Below the pieces are notes generated by a model, which saw only the letters and a list, made by a program, of their open reading frames with translations, ran no database searches and was not told the DNA's origin. From assembly GCA_947625125.1 (NCBI GenBank), contig CANQNF010000001.1, positions 124,001 to 188,000 of the forward strand: a DNA stretch of 64,000 bases, read 5' to 3'. The number at the start of each line of letters is the position of its first letter. Position 1 is the stretch's first letter. Source of the stretch: an uncultured Clostridia bacterium. GTDB lineage: Bacteria; Bacillota; Clostridia; Oscillospirales; Ruminococcaceae. Position numbers and translations under genes: made by a program. Below are positions 17,755-26,279 of the stretch, in pieces.

Positions 17755-18191
17755 CAGTAGCTTTCGAGCACCAAAGCGTAAAGCTCTCCCTCGACTGCGG
17801 GAAGTCCCGAAACGCCGTAGGACGCGCTTGCAAGGGTCTTTCCGTCATAGTCGTATGTCCCGAATTCCGAGGACGAATAGACTACCCCGTCAAGCTCTCC
17901 GAGGGTCGTGTAGACTGCCCAGTACTGATTTGCGGACGGGTCTGCGGAGGTTCCGTTTACAGATTCTACAAAGAACCCGTATTCGCTCTCGGAGCCGGAA
18001 AATTCAAGCTCTCCGGCCTCCTGCAACGATACCATCAGATCGTAAAGCGTGCCGGAGGTCTCCCCGGCCTTGATGACTAAAGAATCCGGGCCGGAGGCTT
18101 CAACGCTTCCCGAGCCGGCAGCGCTCCCGCATGAGCAAAGAATCATAGTAAAAACGGTAAGAATTGCGAAAATTTTTGCGAATTTTTTCAT
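17754..18191 (-). CDS. DUF4430 lipoprotein, possible cobalamin-related binder
   Basis: A 145-residue exported lipoprotein. Its signal peptide ends in a lipobox (MILCSC; Cys lipidated), followed by a Ser/Gly-rich linker and one DUF4430 domain (SGTLYDLMVSLQ ... YGFFVESVNGT ... YWAVYTTLGE). DUF4430 resembles the C-terminal domain of transcobalamin/intrinsic factor. The ATG at 18191 follows AGGAGGG. It is the first gene of the operon with the ECF-type protein, metF and metH, so a role in capturing B12 is a reasonable inference. Confidence 0.75.
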   Translation of the reverse strand: MKKFAKIFAILTVFTMILCSCGSAAGSGSVEASGPDSLVIKAGETSGTLYDLMVSLQEAGELEFSGSESEYGFFVESVNGTSADPSANQYWAVYTTLGELDGVVYSSSEFGTYDYDGKTLASASYGVSGLPAVEGELYALVLESY

Positions 18192-18317
18192 AATATGCCC
18201 TCCTATAAAAATATACAAATAGTATACTATAGACTGTGAAAAAATGCAAGAAAATTTTTATACAAAATCTTTCGGCAAAATTTTGCCGATGTTGTAAATT
18301 AAAATCCCCCCAACAAA

Positions 18318-18503
18318 GCCCCTCTTCCATAAGAAAACAAGCCCGCATAATCTGACTCAAAGCCGTCATCTTCATCGTTGGCGGCTCTTGCATTCCACAA
18401 AGGAGTGCGCGCGAGCCGCCGCCTTGAATCTGACGGCCTTGAGCGACTATGTGGTGCTTCGCAGCGTCCGCCGGACGCTCTTGTTTTCTTATCTCAGAGG
18501 GGC
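18318..18503. repeat. 186-bp imperfect palindrome
   Basis: The ends GCCCCTCT (18318) and AGAGGGGC (to 18503) are complementary. Pairing continues inward through ATAAGAAAACAAG, CTCAAAGCCGTCA and GGCGGCTC, closing at GCATTCC-acaaa-GGAGTGC. The right arm has an extra ~30 bases including a small GCGTCC/GGACGC hairpin. No transposase is present. It lies between the GH30 stop and the DUF4430 promoter region and could be a MITE-like remnant or RNA element. Confidence 0.65.
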
Positions 18504-18518
18504 AATGGGGAAAATAAG

Positions 18519-20375
18519 TTATTCAAGGTCGAGGATTATCGTATTCACGGTGTTCTTTCTTATTGTGAATTTGCAGCCGTCCTTGAAGCCTCCGCTGAGC
18601 TTCAAGGTCTTCATGTACCTGTTCTGCGACTGCTCCTTGGCGGGGTCGGTCGTCGAAACGGTAGAGCGCACGACCGTCGTTTTCTTGACCTTTGCGCCGA
18701 AGTTGAACTGCAATTTCTCATCGCTTTGAGTGTCGTTCACGGCGACGATGACGAGCCTCTTGCCGTCGGGGGATTTGAATGCGACGGACTTTGTCGAGCA
18801 TGCGTATTCGTCGCAGTCGACTCTTATGTAGCCGGGCCTTATGTAGCGCGAGAACTGCTCCATGATAAAGTGGTTGCCTCTTCTTGAGATGGGCGAATTC
18901 GGCGAGTAGTTGTCCATCTGTATCAGGCAGTTCGCGTCGTCGGGTATCCAGAGGCCGTCCCAGTAGAGATAGGCGTTCAGGTTCTCGTTTTCAAGCTCGT
19001 TTACCATCACAGAAGCATGGTCCAAGAAGTTGTTGTTGTACCATTCGGTCTGCCAGAGCGTGTATTTGTCGGAATACTGCTCGGAAATTTTTGCGAAGTT
19101 TGCCGAAGTGAGGGAGCTGCCGTAAAGATGGTGCGCCACGTCGGTCACGCTCTCGGGGCATTCCTTTATTATCGGGTCGATGTATTTTTTCAGAAGATCC
19201 GGGTTCGCGGCCATGGTCTCGGCAGCCAAAAGCTTGGGAGCGTTCTCTCCGAAAGCCTTTTGGAATGCTTTATAAACCGCGATATAGGCTTTGGCATAGG
19301 AGCAGTAGTATTTTGTCTCGGTGGTGCCCAAGAAGAAGCCGGCGCTATCCTTGGCGTTGCCCTTTTCGTCGACTCTGTACTGCTGCAGTTCGACTTCGTT
19401 GGAGATCGAGAAGTAGTCTACGGGGATGCCCGCGTCGATAAAGAGCTGCACCGATTTTACGCAGAACTTCGCAAGGTCGTCATAGCGATACTTGCCGTTT
19501 TTGTCCTTTTTGAGAGTGTAGAACTCGTTGCCCTCGGCGTCTTTTGAGAGAGTGCACCAGTCGGCCTCGGTGTACTGTCCCCAGCTCGTGACTATGACGA
19601 TGGGGTCAATGCCGCGCTTGACGGCGGCGTCGTAGTATGCCTTATATGCGGGATATTTCGTATTCTCCCATGCCCCGCCGTAGGCCCTTACGAGCTGAAG
19701 ATCGCGGAACCTGATGATATTGAATTTGCAGTCGTTGAATATCCAATCAAAGACCGTCTCTTTTTTATTTGTCATCAGTATCCAGTCGCCGTACCAGGTG
19801 TAGGAGGCTCCGAAGCCCACCATTTCCTGGTGCTCCTTTTTAAGGTCGACGTTTATTGCGGGACTGCCCTTGAACGTCCACTTTACCTTGACGGTTTTTA
19901 CGGTGTTGCCCTCTCCGCCGACGCCGAAATTCAAAACATTGTCAAGCCTTAAATTTGAGTTGTCGTCAGGATGCTTGACGGCGGTATAGCTGTTTATCAG
20001 TCCCTTGGCGTCGAACGTCGCGACCTTGTTTGAGCCGCTTGTCGACGATTTATAATTGCTGTAGCTTGCGTGAGGATATTTCTGCGAGCCGTCCTTTACG
20101 GGATAGCTCTGAAGCAGCAGAGACGGCGAAGCCGAGCCTGTGTAGACTATCTCTATCACGGCGTTTTCATGCTGAATGGCCTCGATAAAGCCGTCCATCT
20201 TGGCGGGGTCCATGTACTGAGTGATGAACGAGGGGTACCAGCCCTCGATCTTCTGCGAGCCGGAAAAAACCGTATACTCGGCAGCGGTGTCCGCAAAGGC
20301 TGTCAGCCCGAGGGATAAAATAAGCGTTATCCCTGCAAGAGCCGCCGCCAAAGCGCGCATTAAAGCTTTTTTCAT
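18519..20375 (-). CDS. Secreted glycoside hydrolase family 30 enzyme
   Basis: A 618-residue secreted enzyme, probably a xylanase or beta-glycanase. The signal peptide (about 1-28) is followed by an N-terminal beta-rich domain (about 35-175), then the GH30 barrel and its C-terminal beta domain. The acid/base Glu is about E327 in FSISNEVELQQ and the nucleophile about E444 in TLWQTEWYNN. The ATG at 20375 is chosen because AAAGGAAC lies 7 bases upstream. An MBL-fold gene ends 19 bases before it, so the two are co-transcribed. The exact substrate cannot be read from the sequence. Confidence 0.85.
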   Translation of the reverse strand: MKKALMRALAAALAGITLILSLGLTAFADTAAEYTVFSGSQKIEGWYPSFITQYMDPAKMDGFIEAIQHENAVIEIVYTGSASPSLLLQSYPVKDGSQKYPHASYSNYKSSTSGSNKVATFDAKGLINSYTAVKHPDDNSNLRLDNVLNFGVGGEGNTVKTVKVKWTFKGSPAINVDLKKEHQEMVGFGASYTWYGDWILMTNKKETVFDWIFNDCKFNIIRFRDLQLVRAYGGAWENTKYPAYKAYYDAAVKRGIDPIVIVTSWGQYTEADWCTLSKDAEGNEFYTLKKDKNGKYRYDDLAKFCVKSVQLFIDAGIPVDYFSISNEVELQQYRVDEKGNAKDSAGFFLGTTETKYYCSYAKAYIAVYKAFQKAFGENAPKLLAAETMAANPDLLKKYIDPIIKECPESVTDVAHHLYGSSLTSANFAKISEQYSDKYTLWQTEWYNNNFLDHASVMVNELENENLNAYLYWDGLWIPDDANCLIQMDNYSPNSPISRRGNHFIMEQFSRYIRPGYIRVDCDEYACSTKSVAFKSPDGKRLVIVAVNDTQSDEKLQFNFGAKVKKTTVVRSTVSTTDPAKEQSQNRYMKTLKLSGGFKDGCKFTIRKNTVNTIILDLE

Positions 20376-20394
20376 AAACAATGTTCCTTTCAGA

Positions 20395-21078
20395 TTATTT
20401 GTCGCACAAAAACGTCGCCGTTTTCATGTCGTACGAAACGATTTTTCTCCCGAAGACTTCTTCTTCGGTGCCCGAGGCATTTCCCGCAAGGATTTCCTCC
20501 GCCGCTTTTTTCAGCTTCGGCAGGATATCCGCCTTAAGCGGATAGGAGCTGTGAGACGGGTATATCTCGTCAAACTCTCCGGAAAGCCCGATGAGTCTTT
20601 CAACGCTCGCGGTATATGCCTGCATATTCCTGTACGGCCCGAACATGAAAATTCTTCCGTCCTGAACCGGGTCGCCGGTAAAAATTCTGCGGTTATTTAT
20701 ATCGAGGACGGCTATGCTTCCCGGAGTGTGGCCGGGGGTCTCGATTATTTTAAGAGGTCTGCCGCCCAAATCTATGACGTCGTGGTCGTATACCGGGCAG
20801 AGCTTGCCTCCGCGTCCGTTCGAGAAGTAGTTTACGCACTCGGCCGGATGCATATAAAACTCCGCGAACTGCACCCACGAGCCCGTGTGGTCCATGTCGG
20901 CATGAGTGTAGATGAGTTTTATCGGCAGGGGAGTGGTCTCAACCGCAAGATCCAAGGCGTTTTTTGTGCTCATCCCGCAGTCTATCAAAAGCGCGTCGGT
21001 CTCTCCCTCAAGCAGGAAAAACCGCACTCCGCCCTCGTCGAAAACCCATGTGCCCTTGCCTATTTCAATTTTGTTCAT
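20395..21078 (-). CDS. MBL-fold metallo-hydrolase
   Basis: A 227-residue cytoplasmic metallo-beta-lactamase-fold hydrolase. Metal ligands are seen in YTHADMDHTGSW, ETPGHTPGSIAV and the later FTGDPV. The ATG at 21078 is behind GGGAGGAAAAG; the longer frame adds only 14 unconvincing residues. It has no signal peptide although its operon partner is a secreted GH30 enzyme. The substrate is unknown. Confidence 0.85.
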   Translation of the reverse strand: MNKIEIGKGTWVFDEGGVRFFLLEGETDALLIDCGMSTKNALDLAVETTPLPIKLIYTHADMDHTGSWVQFAEFYMHPAECVNYFSNGRGGKLCPVYDHDVIDLGGRPLKIIETPGHTPGSIAVLDINNRRIFTGDPVQDGRIFMFGPYRNMQAYTASVERLIGLSGEFDEIYPSHSSYPLKADILPKLKKAAEEILAGNASGTEEEVFGRKIVSYDMKTATFLCDK

Positions 21079-21187
21079 ATCTTTTCCTCCCGTTCCAGCA
21101 TAATAGGTCACAATAATCAATTATAATTATTATAGCATACTTCAAAGCAAAATGCAACCGGGATATACTATATTATTCCGACTTCCT

Positions 21188-21325
21188 ACACCCCTCTCGG
21201 TCGGCCTCCCCCTCCTGCGGAGCCCCGCCGGCCCTTCGGGCCGGCCGACGGCTTCGCCGTCGGGCTCGCTCACGCGAGCCGGGGCTCTGCCCGCACTCCG
21301 CAGGCCTGCGGCAGGCGTGCCGGAA
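21188..21325. repeat. GC-rich cloverleaf-type repeat, copy D
   Basis: Nearly identical, in the same orientation, to copy H at 53838. The outer stem GCGGAGCCCCG/CGGGGCT encloses GCCGGCC/GGCCGGC, CCGACGGCTTCGCCGTCGG and GGCTCGC/GCGAGCC hairpins. The flanks CTCCTGCGGAG and CTCCGCAGG also pair. Confidence 0.75.
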
Positions 21326-21351
21326 TCCGCTCTGCCATCTCTCACCCGGGA

Positions 21352-21459
21352 GTGTCTGAATCGCCCGCATTATTCACTATTTTAAAAATCGTCGCCGCAG
21401 GCGACCCCCCTTGAAATTCTGTCATCTGATTTCTGACATCTGTATTCTTGATGAGGCCT
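21352..21459 (+). repeat. Dispersed repeat R, copy 2
   Basis: About 105 bases shared with 55763-55886 and, inverted, 46668-46788. Blocks include ATCGCCCGCATTATTCAC, a GTCGCCGCAGGCGAC hairpin and CATCTGATTTCTGACATCTG. It ends 8 bases before the GH5 promoter. Confidence 0.75.
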
Positions 21460-21466
21460 TTTTGTA

Positions 21467-21495
21467 TTGACAAATCCCTGCGGATATTGTAAAAT
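21467..21495 (+). promoter_or_regulatory. GH5 gene promoter
   Basis: TTGACA and TAAAAT with 17-base spacing, 34 bases before the GH5 start. It uses the same hexamers and spacing as the ktrB and GH39 promoters. Confidence 0.75.
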
Positions 21496-21528
21496 TATAT
21501 TATACTTGCATCCTGAAAGGAGATCACC

Positions 21529-22941
21529 ATGAAAAAGATAATTTGCGCGATACTTTCGGCGGTCCTGCTGCTGACGCTTATCCCCTCGGCGGTCTTTGCC
21601 GACGGTATCGCATCCGTAAAAGCCGACTCTGACGGCACCACCGTCACCGTTTCCTGGGAAAAAATATCGGGCGCAAAGGAATACACCGTCCTCTACAAGC
21701 GCTCCGATTCCTCCGCCGACTTTAAAAAGCTCGGCACGTTCAAATCCTCCAAGCTTAAGGTCAAAAAGCTCGCCTCCGGCGTGTCCTATGATTTTAAGGT
21801 CAGGCCGGACAGCGGCGACGAAAGCCCGGTAGTGACGATAACCCCCGTCACCGGAAAGAAAAACACCGCTTCCGCAAAGGCCGCTGAGACTCCCAAGGCG
21901 GAATTCGAGACTGCTTCCGAGGCGGTCAAAAACTTCGGCGCAGGAATAAACATCGGCAACTCGTTCGACTCCTGCGGCAGCTGGCTTCCCAAGAACGCTA
22001 CCGTCAAGCAGTTTGAGGAGGCATGGGGCAATCCCCAGATAACCCGCGCTCATATCAAGGCCATCAAGGACGCCGGCTTCGGCGCAGTACGTCTTCCCGT
22101 GACATGGAACTACGTCTCCGACTCGAGCGGTAATATCCGCGACGACTGGATGGACCGCGTTCAGGAAGTCGTCGACTGGATACTTGACGAGGACCTTTAC
22201 TGCATAATAAACGTCCACCACGACACCGGCACCGACGGCTGGATACACGCCTCCGACAGCTCCTACAATAAGGGCAAAAACCGCTTTAAGAAGATTTGGG
22301 AGCAGGTCGCCGAGCGCTTCAAGGACTATGACGAAAAGCTTCTTTTTGAGTGCATGAACGAGACCCTCAACGACGCAAACGACTGGAACTCCACCAATTC
22401 AAACGACTATAAGGTCATCAAGAAATGGCAGCAGGTCTTTGTTGACGTCGTGAGAAATTCCGGCGGCAACAACGCCCGGAGAAATATCGTCCTGAACACC
22501 TATGCAGGCTCGTCCAACCCCGGCATCATCAATTCGTTCGAGCTTCCCGACAACTGCGTCACCGAGCACACCGTTTTACAGGTCCACAATTACGACCCCC
22601 AGGGCTTCACATGGAAGAATGTAGGATATGATACCGAGCGCTCGACATGGGGCACCGCTCAGGACAAAAAGAACATGGAAAACTTTATTAACACTCTTTC
22701 GGCACGCGCCAACAAGCTCGGAGTGGCTGCGATAGTCGGCGAATTCAGCTCCGACAATAAAAACAACGAGTCCGAAAGGGCAGAGCATGCCGAGTATATG
22801 TACAAGACCGCCCATGCCAAAAATATAGCTGTCTTCTGGTGGGACAACGGTGACCACAACGGCTGCCGGATATTCGACCGCAAGACCGGCGAGCAGACCA
22901 TGCCGAAAATAATCAAAGCTATAATCGGCGCGGTAAAATGA
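21529..22941 (+). CDS. Secreted GH5 endoglucanase-type enzyme with N-terminal fibronectin III domain
   Basis: A 470-residue secreted hydrolase. It has a signal peptide (1-24), a fibronectin type III domain (about 26-106), a linker, then a GH5 barrel from about residue 130 (AGINIGNSFDSCGSW). Catalytic residues are E278 (LLFECMNETL) and E405 (AIVGEFSSDN). It likely cleaves beta-1,4-glucan such as cellulose or mixed-linkage glucan. FN3 at the N-terminus is less common than a C-terminal position. No dockerin or anchor is seen. Confidence 0.9.
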   Translation: MKKIICAILSAVLLLTLIPSAVFADGIASVKADSDGTTVTVSWEKISGAKEYTVLYKRSDSSADFKKLGTFKSSKLKVKKLASGVSYDFKVRPDSGDESPVVTITPVTGKKNTASAKAAETPKAEFETASEAVKNFGAGINIGNSFDSCGSWLPKNATVKQFEEAWGNPQITRAHIKAIKDAGFGAVRLPVTWNYVSDSSGNIRDDWMDRVQEVVDWILDEDLYCIINVHHDTGTDGWIHASDSSYNKGKNRFKKIWEQVAERFKDYDEKLLFECMNETLNDANDWNSTNSNDYKVIKKWQQVFVDVVRNSGGNNARRNIVLNTYAGSSNPGIINSFELPDNCVTEHTVLQVHNYDPQGFTWKNVGYDTERSTWGTAQDKKNMENFINTLSARANKLGVAAIVGEFSSDNKNNESERAEHAEYMYKTAHAKNIAVFWWDNGDHNGCRIFDRKTGEQTMPKIIKAIIGAVK

Positions 22942-23070
22942 TTTCGGGACTGGTTTATTATCTTTTGTTATTTTAATATGTTAAAACATCAAAAATCCGA
23001 AGGCAAACTTGCGTAAAATCAGAAATTTGTTGCATTACTACAAGAAAAATCGTTTATTTCCGCATTTTGC

Positions 23071-23099
23071 TTGACATTATTCCCGAAGTATGGTAGAAT
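23071..23099 (+). promoter_or_regulatory. Promoter of the first anchored-protein gene
   Basis: TTGACA and TAGAAT with a 17-base spacer. The leader downstream contains GGATTC...GAATC, the same hairpin found before the second copy at 23859. Confidence 0.7.
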
Positions 23100-23155
23100 A
23101 CTAAGCAAGGATTCATTTATAAGAATCTTAAAATGGAATTAGGAGGTCATTTGAA

Positions 23156-23839
23156 ATGACAAAGAAAATTCTTGCAGCTGTCGTAGCCGTTATGATGGTT
23201 ATGGCGCTCAGCGTAGTCGCTTTTGCCGACGTCGACGTCACCGCCGACCTGGCTCTTAACGGCGACGGAACCGTTTACTCCTGCGCTATCCCTGCCGGAA
23301 TCGATGTTTCCAACGGAGCTACCGTTACTCTTCATGTTAAGGGTACCTCTAACAACGAGGCCATCAGATTCTATCTCACCGACGCTTCCGATAACGCCCG
23401 TGTTACCGCCTGCGACGTTGCTACCGGCGACGGCTGCGTTACTGTTGCCGACGGTGCTTTCGAGGGCACTATCGATCTCGAAATCGACACCTCCGGAGCT
23501 ATTCAGGGCACCGCAGAGCCTACCACCCTTATCGTTAAGGCTCAGTCTTGGGGCGTTGCCTTTGACAACACCACCTTTGAGGTCGTTGAGTTTGTAGGCG
23601 GCGACGCCGCTGAGGAAGCTCCCGCTGAGACCGAGGCTGAGGCTGACGCTCCCGCAGAGGCTGAGGAAGCTCCTGCCGAGACTGAGGCTCCCGCTGAGGC
23701 TGAGGCCGAAGCTCCTGCCGAGGCTCCCGCTGCTGAGGCTCCCGCCGAGACTGCCGAGGCTCCTGCCACCGGTTTAGCTCTTGCTGTTATCCCGGCTGTC
23801 ATGGCTCTTGCAGTTGCCGCTGTTTCCAAGAAGCACTGA
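23156..23839 (+). CDS. Putative wall-anchored surface protein, paralogue 1
   Basis: 227 residues: a signal peptide (1-24), a beta-rich domain of about 125 residues, a Glu/Ala/Pro repeat stalk (about 150-200) and a C-terminal sorting-type signal APATG plus a hydrophobic segment and SKKH. The C-terminal 60 residues are almost identical to those of the next gene, while the N-terminal domains differ. The PxTG motif departs from classic LPxTG, so anchoring by a sortase is inference. The promoter and RBS are strong, suggesting an abundant product. Function unknown. Confidence 0.8.
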   Translation: MTKKILAAVVAVMMVMALSVVAFADVDVTADLALNGDGTVYSCAIPAGIDVSNGATVTLHVKGTSNNEAIRFYLTDASDNARVTACDVATGDGCVTVADGAFEGTIDLEIDTSGAIQGTAEPTTLIVKAQSWGVAFDNTTFEVVEFVGGDAAEEAPAETEAEADAPAEAEEAPAETEAPAEAEAEAPAEAPAAEAPAETAEAPATGLALAVIPAVMALAVAAVSKKH

Positions 23840-23858
23840 TTTAAGCGAAAAAGTTCTC

Positions 23859-23912
23859 CGCTTGGTAGAATACCAAGCAAGGATTCATTTTCAGGAATCC
23901 TAAAACGGAATT
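23859..23912 (+). promoter_or_regulatory. Duplicated leader hairpins before paralogue 2
   Basis: GCTTGGTA-GAA-TACCAAGC forms a perfect hairpin at 23859-23877. GGATTC-N7-GAATCC follows, then AGGAGG. The same elements occur at 23090-23132 with a changed but still paired GAATC arm. It overlaps a TAGAAT -10 sequence but lacks a TTGACA, so it may act as a processing or stability element, or as a weak promoter. Confidence 0.5.
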
Positions 23913-23927
23913 AGGAGGTCTTTTGAA

Positions 23928-24659
23928 ATGACAAAGAAAATTCTTGCAATCGCCCTTGCGGCAATGCTTGCAGTTGCTCTTTGTGTAAACGTTTTCGCGG
24001 CTGAGGCCACTGTAAGCGGTTCATTCACCGTTACTTTCACCGATAACGATTACGACAGCGCGATCACCACGGGCACTTACACCTCCGACGAGATCGCCTC
24101 TATCGACGGTTACGGCACCCAGTTTGCCGAGCTCGCTTCCCTTATTGAAACCGTCGCCCCCATCGACAAGGTTACCCACGTCGATGTAACCGTTAAGGCC
24201 GGCAATACCGACCCTTGTTGGAATGGCGCGGGCCAGAAGGTTGAGCTTATCCAGAATGAGAGAACCGGCACCCAGCTCGCCGTTGTCGACTTTGTCGATG
24301 GCGAAGCCGTCATTTCCGCCGACATTCCCGCCGGCACTACCAAGCTTGTTCTCAATCCTTATGCTTTCTCCTCTACTGCCGGTGAGATCACTTTCGACGT
24401 TGAGGTCAAGGTGATCGGCGACTTCGAGGCTGCCGCTGCTCCCGCCGAGACCGAGGCTGAAGCTGAGGCTCCCGCAGAGGCTGAGGAAGCTCCTGCCGAG
24501 ACTGAGGCTCCCGCTGAGGCCGAGGCCGAAGCTCCTGCCGAGGCTCCTGCTGCTGAGGCTCCCGCCGAGACTGCCAAGGCTCCTGCTACCGGTTTAGCTC
24601 TTGCTGTTATCCCGGCCGTCATGGCTCTTGCGGTTGCCGCTGTTTCCAAGAAGCACTAA
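23928..24659 (+). CDS. Putative wall-anchored surface protein, paralogue 2
   Basis: 243 residues with the same plan: a signal peptide (1-23), a beta-rich domain of about 145 residues unlike that of paralogue 1, a stalk of Ala/Glu/Pro repeats and a C-terminal APATG, hydrophobic segment and SKKH. The stalk and anchor match paralogue 1 almost base for base, indicating recent duplication or gene conversion of the 3' part. It is closed by a terminator. Function unknown; it may display a binding domain on the cell surface. Confidence 0.8.
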   Translation: MTKKILAIALAAMLAVALCVNVFAAEATVSGSFTVTFTDNDYDSAITTGTYTSDEIASIDGYGTQFAELASLIETVAPIDKVTHVDVTVKAGNTDPCWNGAGQKVELIQNERTGTQLAVVDFVDGEAVISADIPAGTTKLVLNPYAFSSTAGEITFDVEVKVIGDFEAAAAPAETEAEAEAPAEAEEAPAETEAPAEAEAEAPAEAPAAEAPAETAKAPATGLALAVIPAVMALAVAAVSKKH

Positions 24660-24682
24660 TTTAAGCATGACCTAAAACAAAA

Positions 24683-24707
24683 AGCGCTCCACTCGGGGCG
24701 CTTTTTC
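24683..24707 (+). terminator. Terminator after the surface-protein pair
   Basis: AGCGCTCC pairs with GGGGCGCT around a 4-base loop, followed by TTTTT. Confidence 0.85.
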
Positions 24708-24739
24708 TTTGCATGTTTTTTTCGGTCATATTTTCACTC

Positions 24740-24768
24740 TTGCATTTTTGATTCATCCGTGCTATAAT
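24740..24768 (+). promoter_or_regulatory. metY promoter
   Basis: TTGCAT and TATAAT spaced by 17 bases, 32 bases before the start. No SAM riboswitch was recognised in the short leader. Confidence 0.75.
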
Positions 24769-24800
24769 ATCCCTTAACACAATTGAAAGGAAATGATCTA

Positions 24801-26078
24801 ATGTCAAAAATCGATACCGTCTGCGTACAGGGCGGTTACACTCCCGGGAACGGCGAGCCCCGGCAGATCCCTATAGTACAGTCAACTACCTTTAAATATT
24901 CGACCGGCGAGGAGATGGCGAAGCTTTTCGACCTCGAGGCTTCGGGATATTTCTACTCCCGCCTGCAAAACCCCACCTGCGACACGGTAGCCGCCAAGCT
25001 TGCGGCCTTAGAGGGCGGTACGGCCGCTATGCTCACGTCTTCCGGCCAGGCCGCGAACTTCTTTGCCGTTTTTAACATTGCTTCCTGCGGCGACCATGTC
25101 GTAGCCGAGTCGTCCATCTACGGCGGAACGTTCAATCTGTTTTCGGTGACGATGAAGAAGATGGGCGTCGATTTTACATTCGTAGCGCCCGACTGTTCCG
25201 ACGAAGAACTTGAGGCGGCATTTAAGCCCAACACCAAGGCGGTTTTCGGAGAGACTATCGCCAACCCGGCATTGCGCGTTTTAGATATTGAAAGGTTTGC
25301 CAAGGCCGCTCATGCCCATGGCGTACCTCTTATCGTAGACAACACATTCGCCACGCCCATCAACTGCCGGCCGATAGAATTCGGAGCGGATATCGTCACC
25401 CACTCCACAACAAAATACATGGACGGCCACGGGGCATGCGTAGGCGGCGCAATAATCGACTCGGGCAAATTCGACTGGCTGGCCCATAGGGACAAATTCC
25501 CCGGGCTTACGACCCCCGACGACAGCTACCACGGCGTTACATATGCCGAAAAATTCGGCCTCGGCGGAGCCTATATAACCAAGGCCACCGCACAGCTTAT
25601 GCGTGATTTCGGTTCCACGCCCTCGCCCATGAGCGCGTATATCTTAAATCTCGGACTTGAAAGCCTCCATGTCAGGATGAAGCGCCACTGCGAGAACGCG
25701 ATGGCCGTCGCAAAATATCTCGAGAGTGACCCGCGAATCTCCTGGGTATTCTATCCCGATTTAGAGAGCAATCCCGATTACAAGCTATGCAAAAAATACC
25801 TGCCGAACGGCTCCTGCGGAGTCATCAGTTTCGGCGTTAAGGGCGGCAGGTCCGCCGCTGAAAAATTCATGTCGAATCTTAAGCTTTGCGCCATAGAGAC
25901 CCACGTCGCCGACGCCAGGACCTGCTGTCTGCACCCGGCGTCCACCACCCACCGCCAGATGTCCGACCCCGAGCTTGAGGCCGCCGGCGTTTCCGCCGAC
26001 CTTATAAGGCTTTCCTGCGGCATCGAGAGCGCCGATGACCTTATCGCCGACGTGAAGCAGGCGCTCGACAGCCTCTGA
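24801..26078 (+). CDS. metY: O-acetylhomoserine sulfhydrylase
   Basis: A 425-residue PLP enzyme of the Cys/Met metabolism family, forming homocysteine from O-acetylhomoserine and sulfide. The PLP lysine lies in THSTTKYMDGHG, and the N-terminal QGGYTPGNGEPRQIPIVQST is typical. The ATG at 24801 has AAAGGA upstream; an upstream start adds six doubtful residues. The length fits the MetY branch better than the ~380-residue MetB/MetC branch. metA follows and carries the residue expected for acetyl-CoA use, which supports this assignment. Confidence 0.9.
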   Translation: MSKIDTVCVQGGYTPGNGEPRQIPIVQSTTFKYSTGEEMAKLFDLEASGYFYSRLQNPTCDTVAAKLAALEGGTAAMLTSSGQAANFFAVFNIASCGDHVVAESSIYGGTFNLFSVTMKKMGVDFTFVAPDCSDEELEAAFKPNTKAVFGETIANPALRVLDIERFAKAAHAHGVPLIVDNTFATPINCRPIEFGADIVTHSTTKYMDGHGACVGGAIIDSGKFDWLAHRDKFPGLTTPDDSYHGVTYAEKFGLGGAYITKATAQLMRDFGSTPSPMSAYILNLGLESLHVRMKRHCENAMAVAKYLESDPRISWVFYPDLESNPDYKLCKKYLPNGSCGVISFGVKGGRSAAEKFMSNLKLCAIETHVADARTCCLHPASTTHRQMSDPELEAAGVSADLIRLSCGIESADDLIADVKQALDSL

Positions 26079-26110
26079 TCGAGCTTCCGATGATCTGACC
26101 CAGTACCGTG

Positions 26111-26254
26111 GTGCGGGCGCCCCGTAAAAGGCTGCTGCCGGCGGCCGGCGGAGCCCCCGGCCCTCCGGGCCGGGCCCGACGGCTTCGCCGTCGGGGGCTC
26201 GCATTCGCGAGCCGGGGCTCCGCCCCCGCACCGACCCGGTTTTACGGGGCGCCG
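26111..26254. repeat. GC-rich cloverleaf-type repeat, copy E
   Basis: A perfect outer stem GGCGCCCCGTAAAA / TTTTACGGGGCGCC is unique to this copy and surrounds the shared core (GCGGAGCCCCCGG/CCGGGGCTCCGC, CCCGACGGCTTCGCCGTCGGG, CTCGC/GCGAG). It fills the metY-metA gap. Confidence 0.75.
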
Positions 26255-26279
26255 AACTAACTTCAAAGGAGAATAACCC

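Noticed and set aside
18192-18520. Possible cobalamin or SAM riboswitch before the metF-metH operon
   Set aside because: No B12-box (GCCACTG-like) or S-box core was found on the minus strand; the region is dominated by a palindrome.
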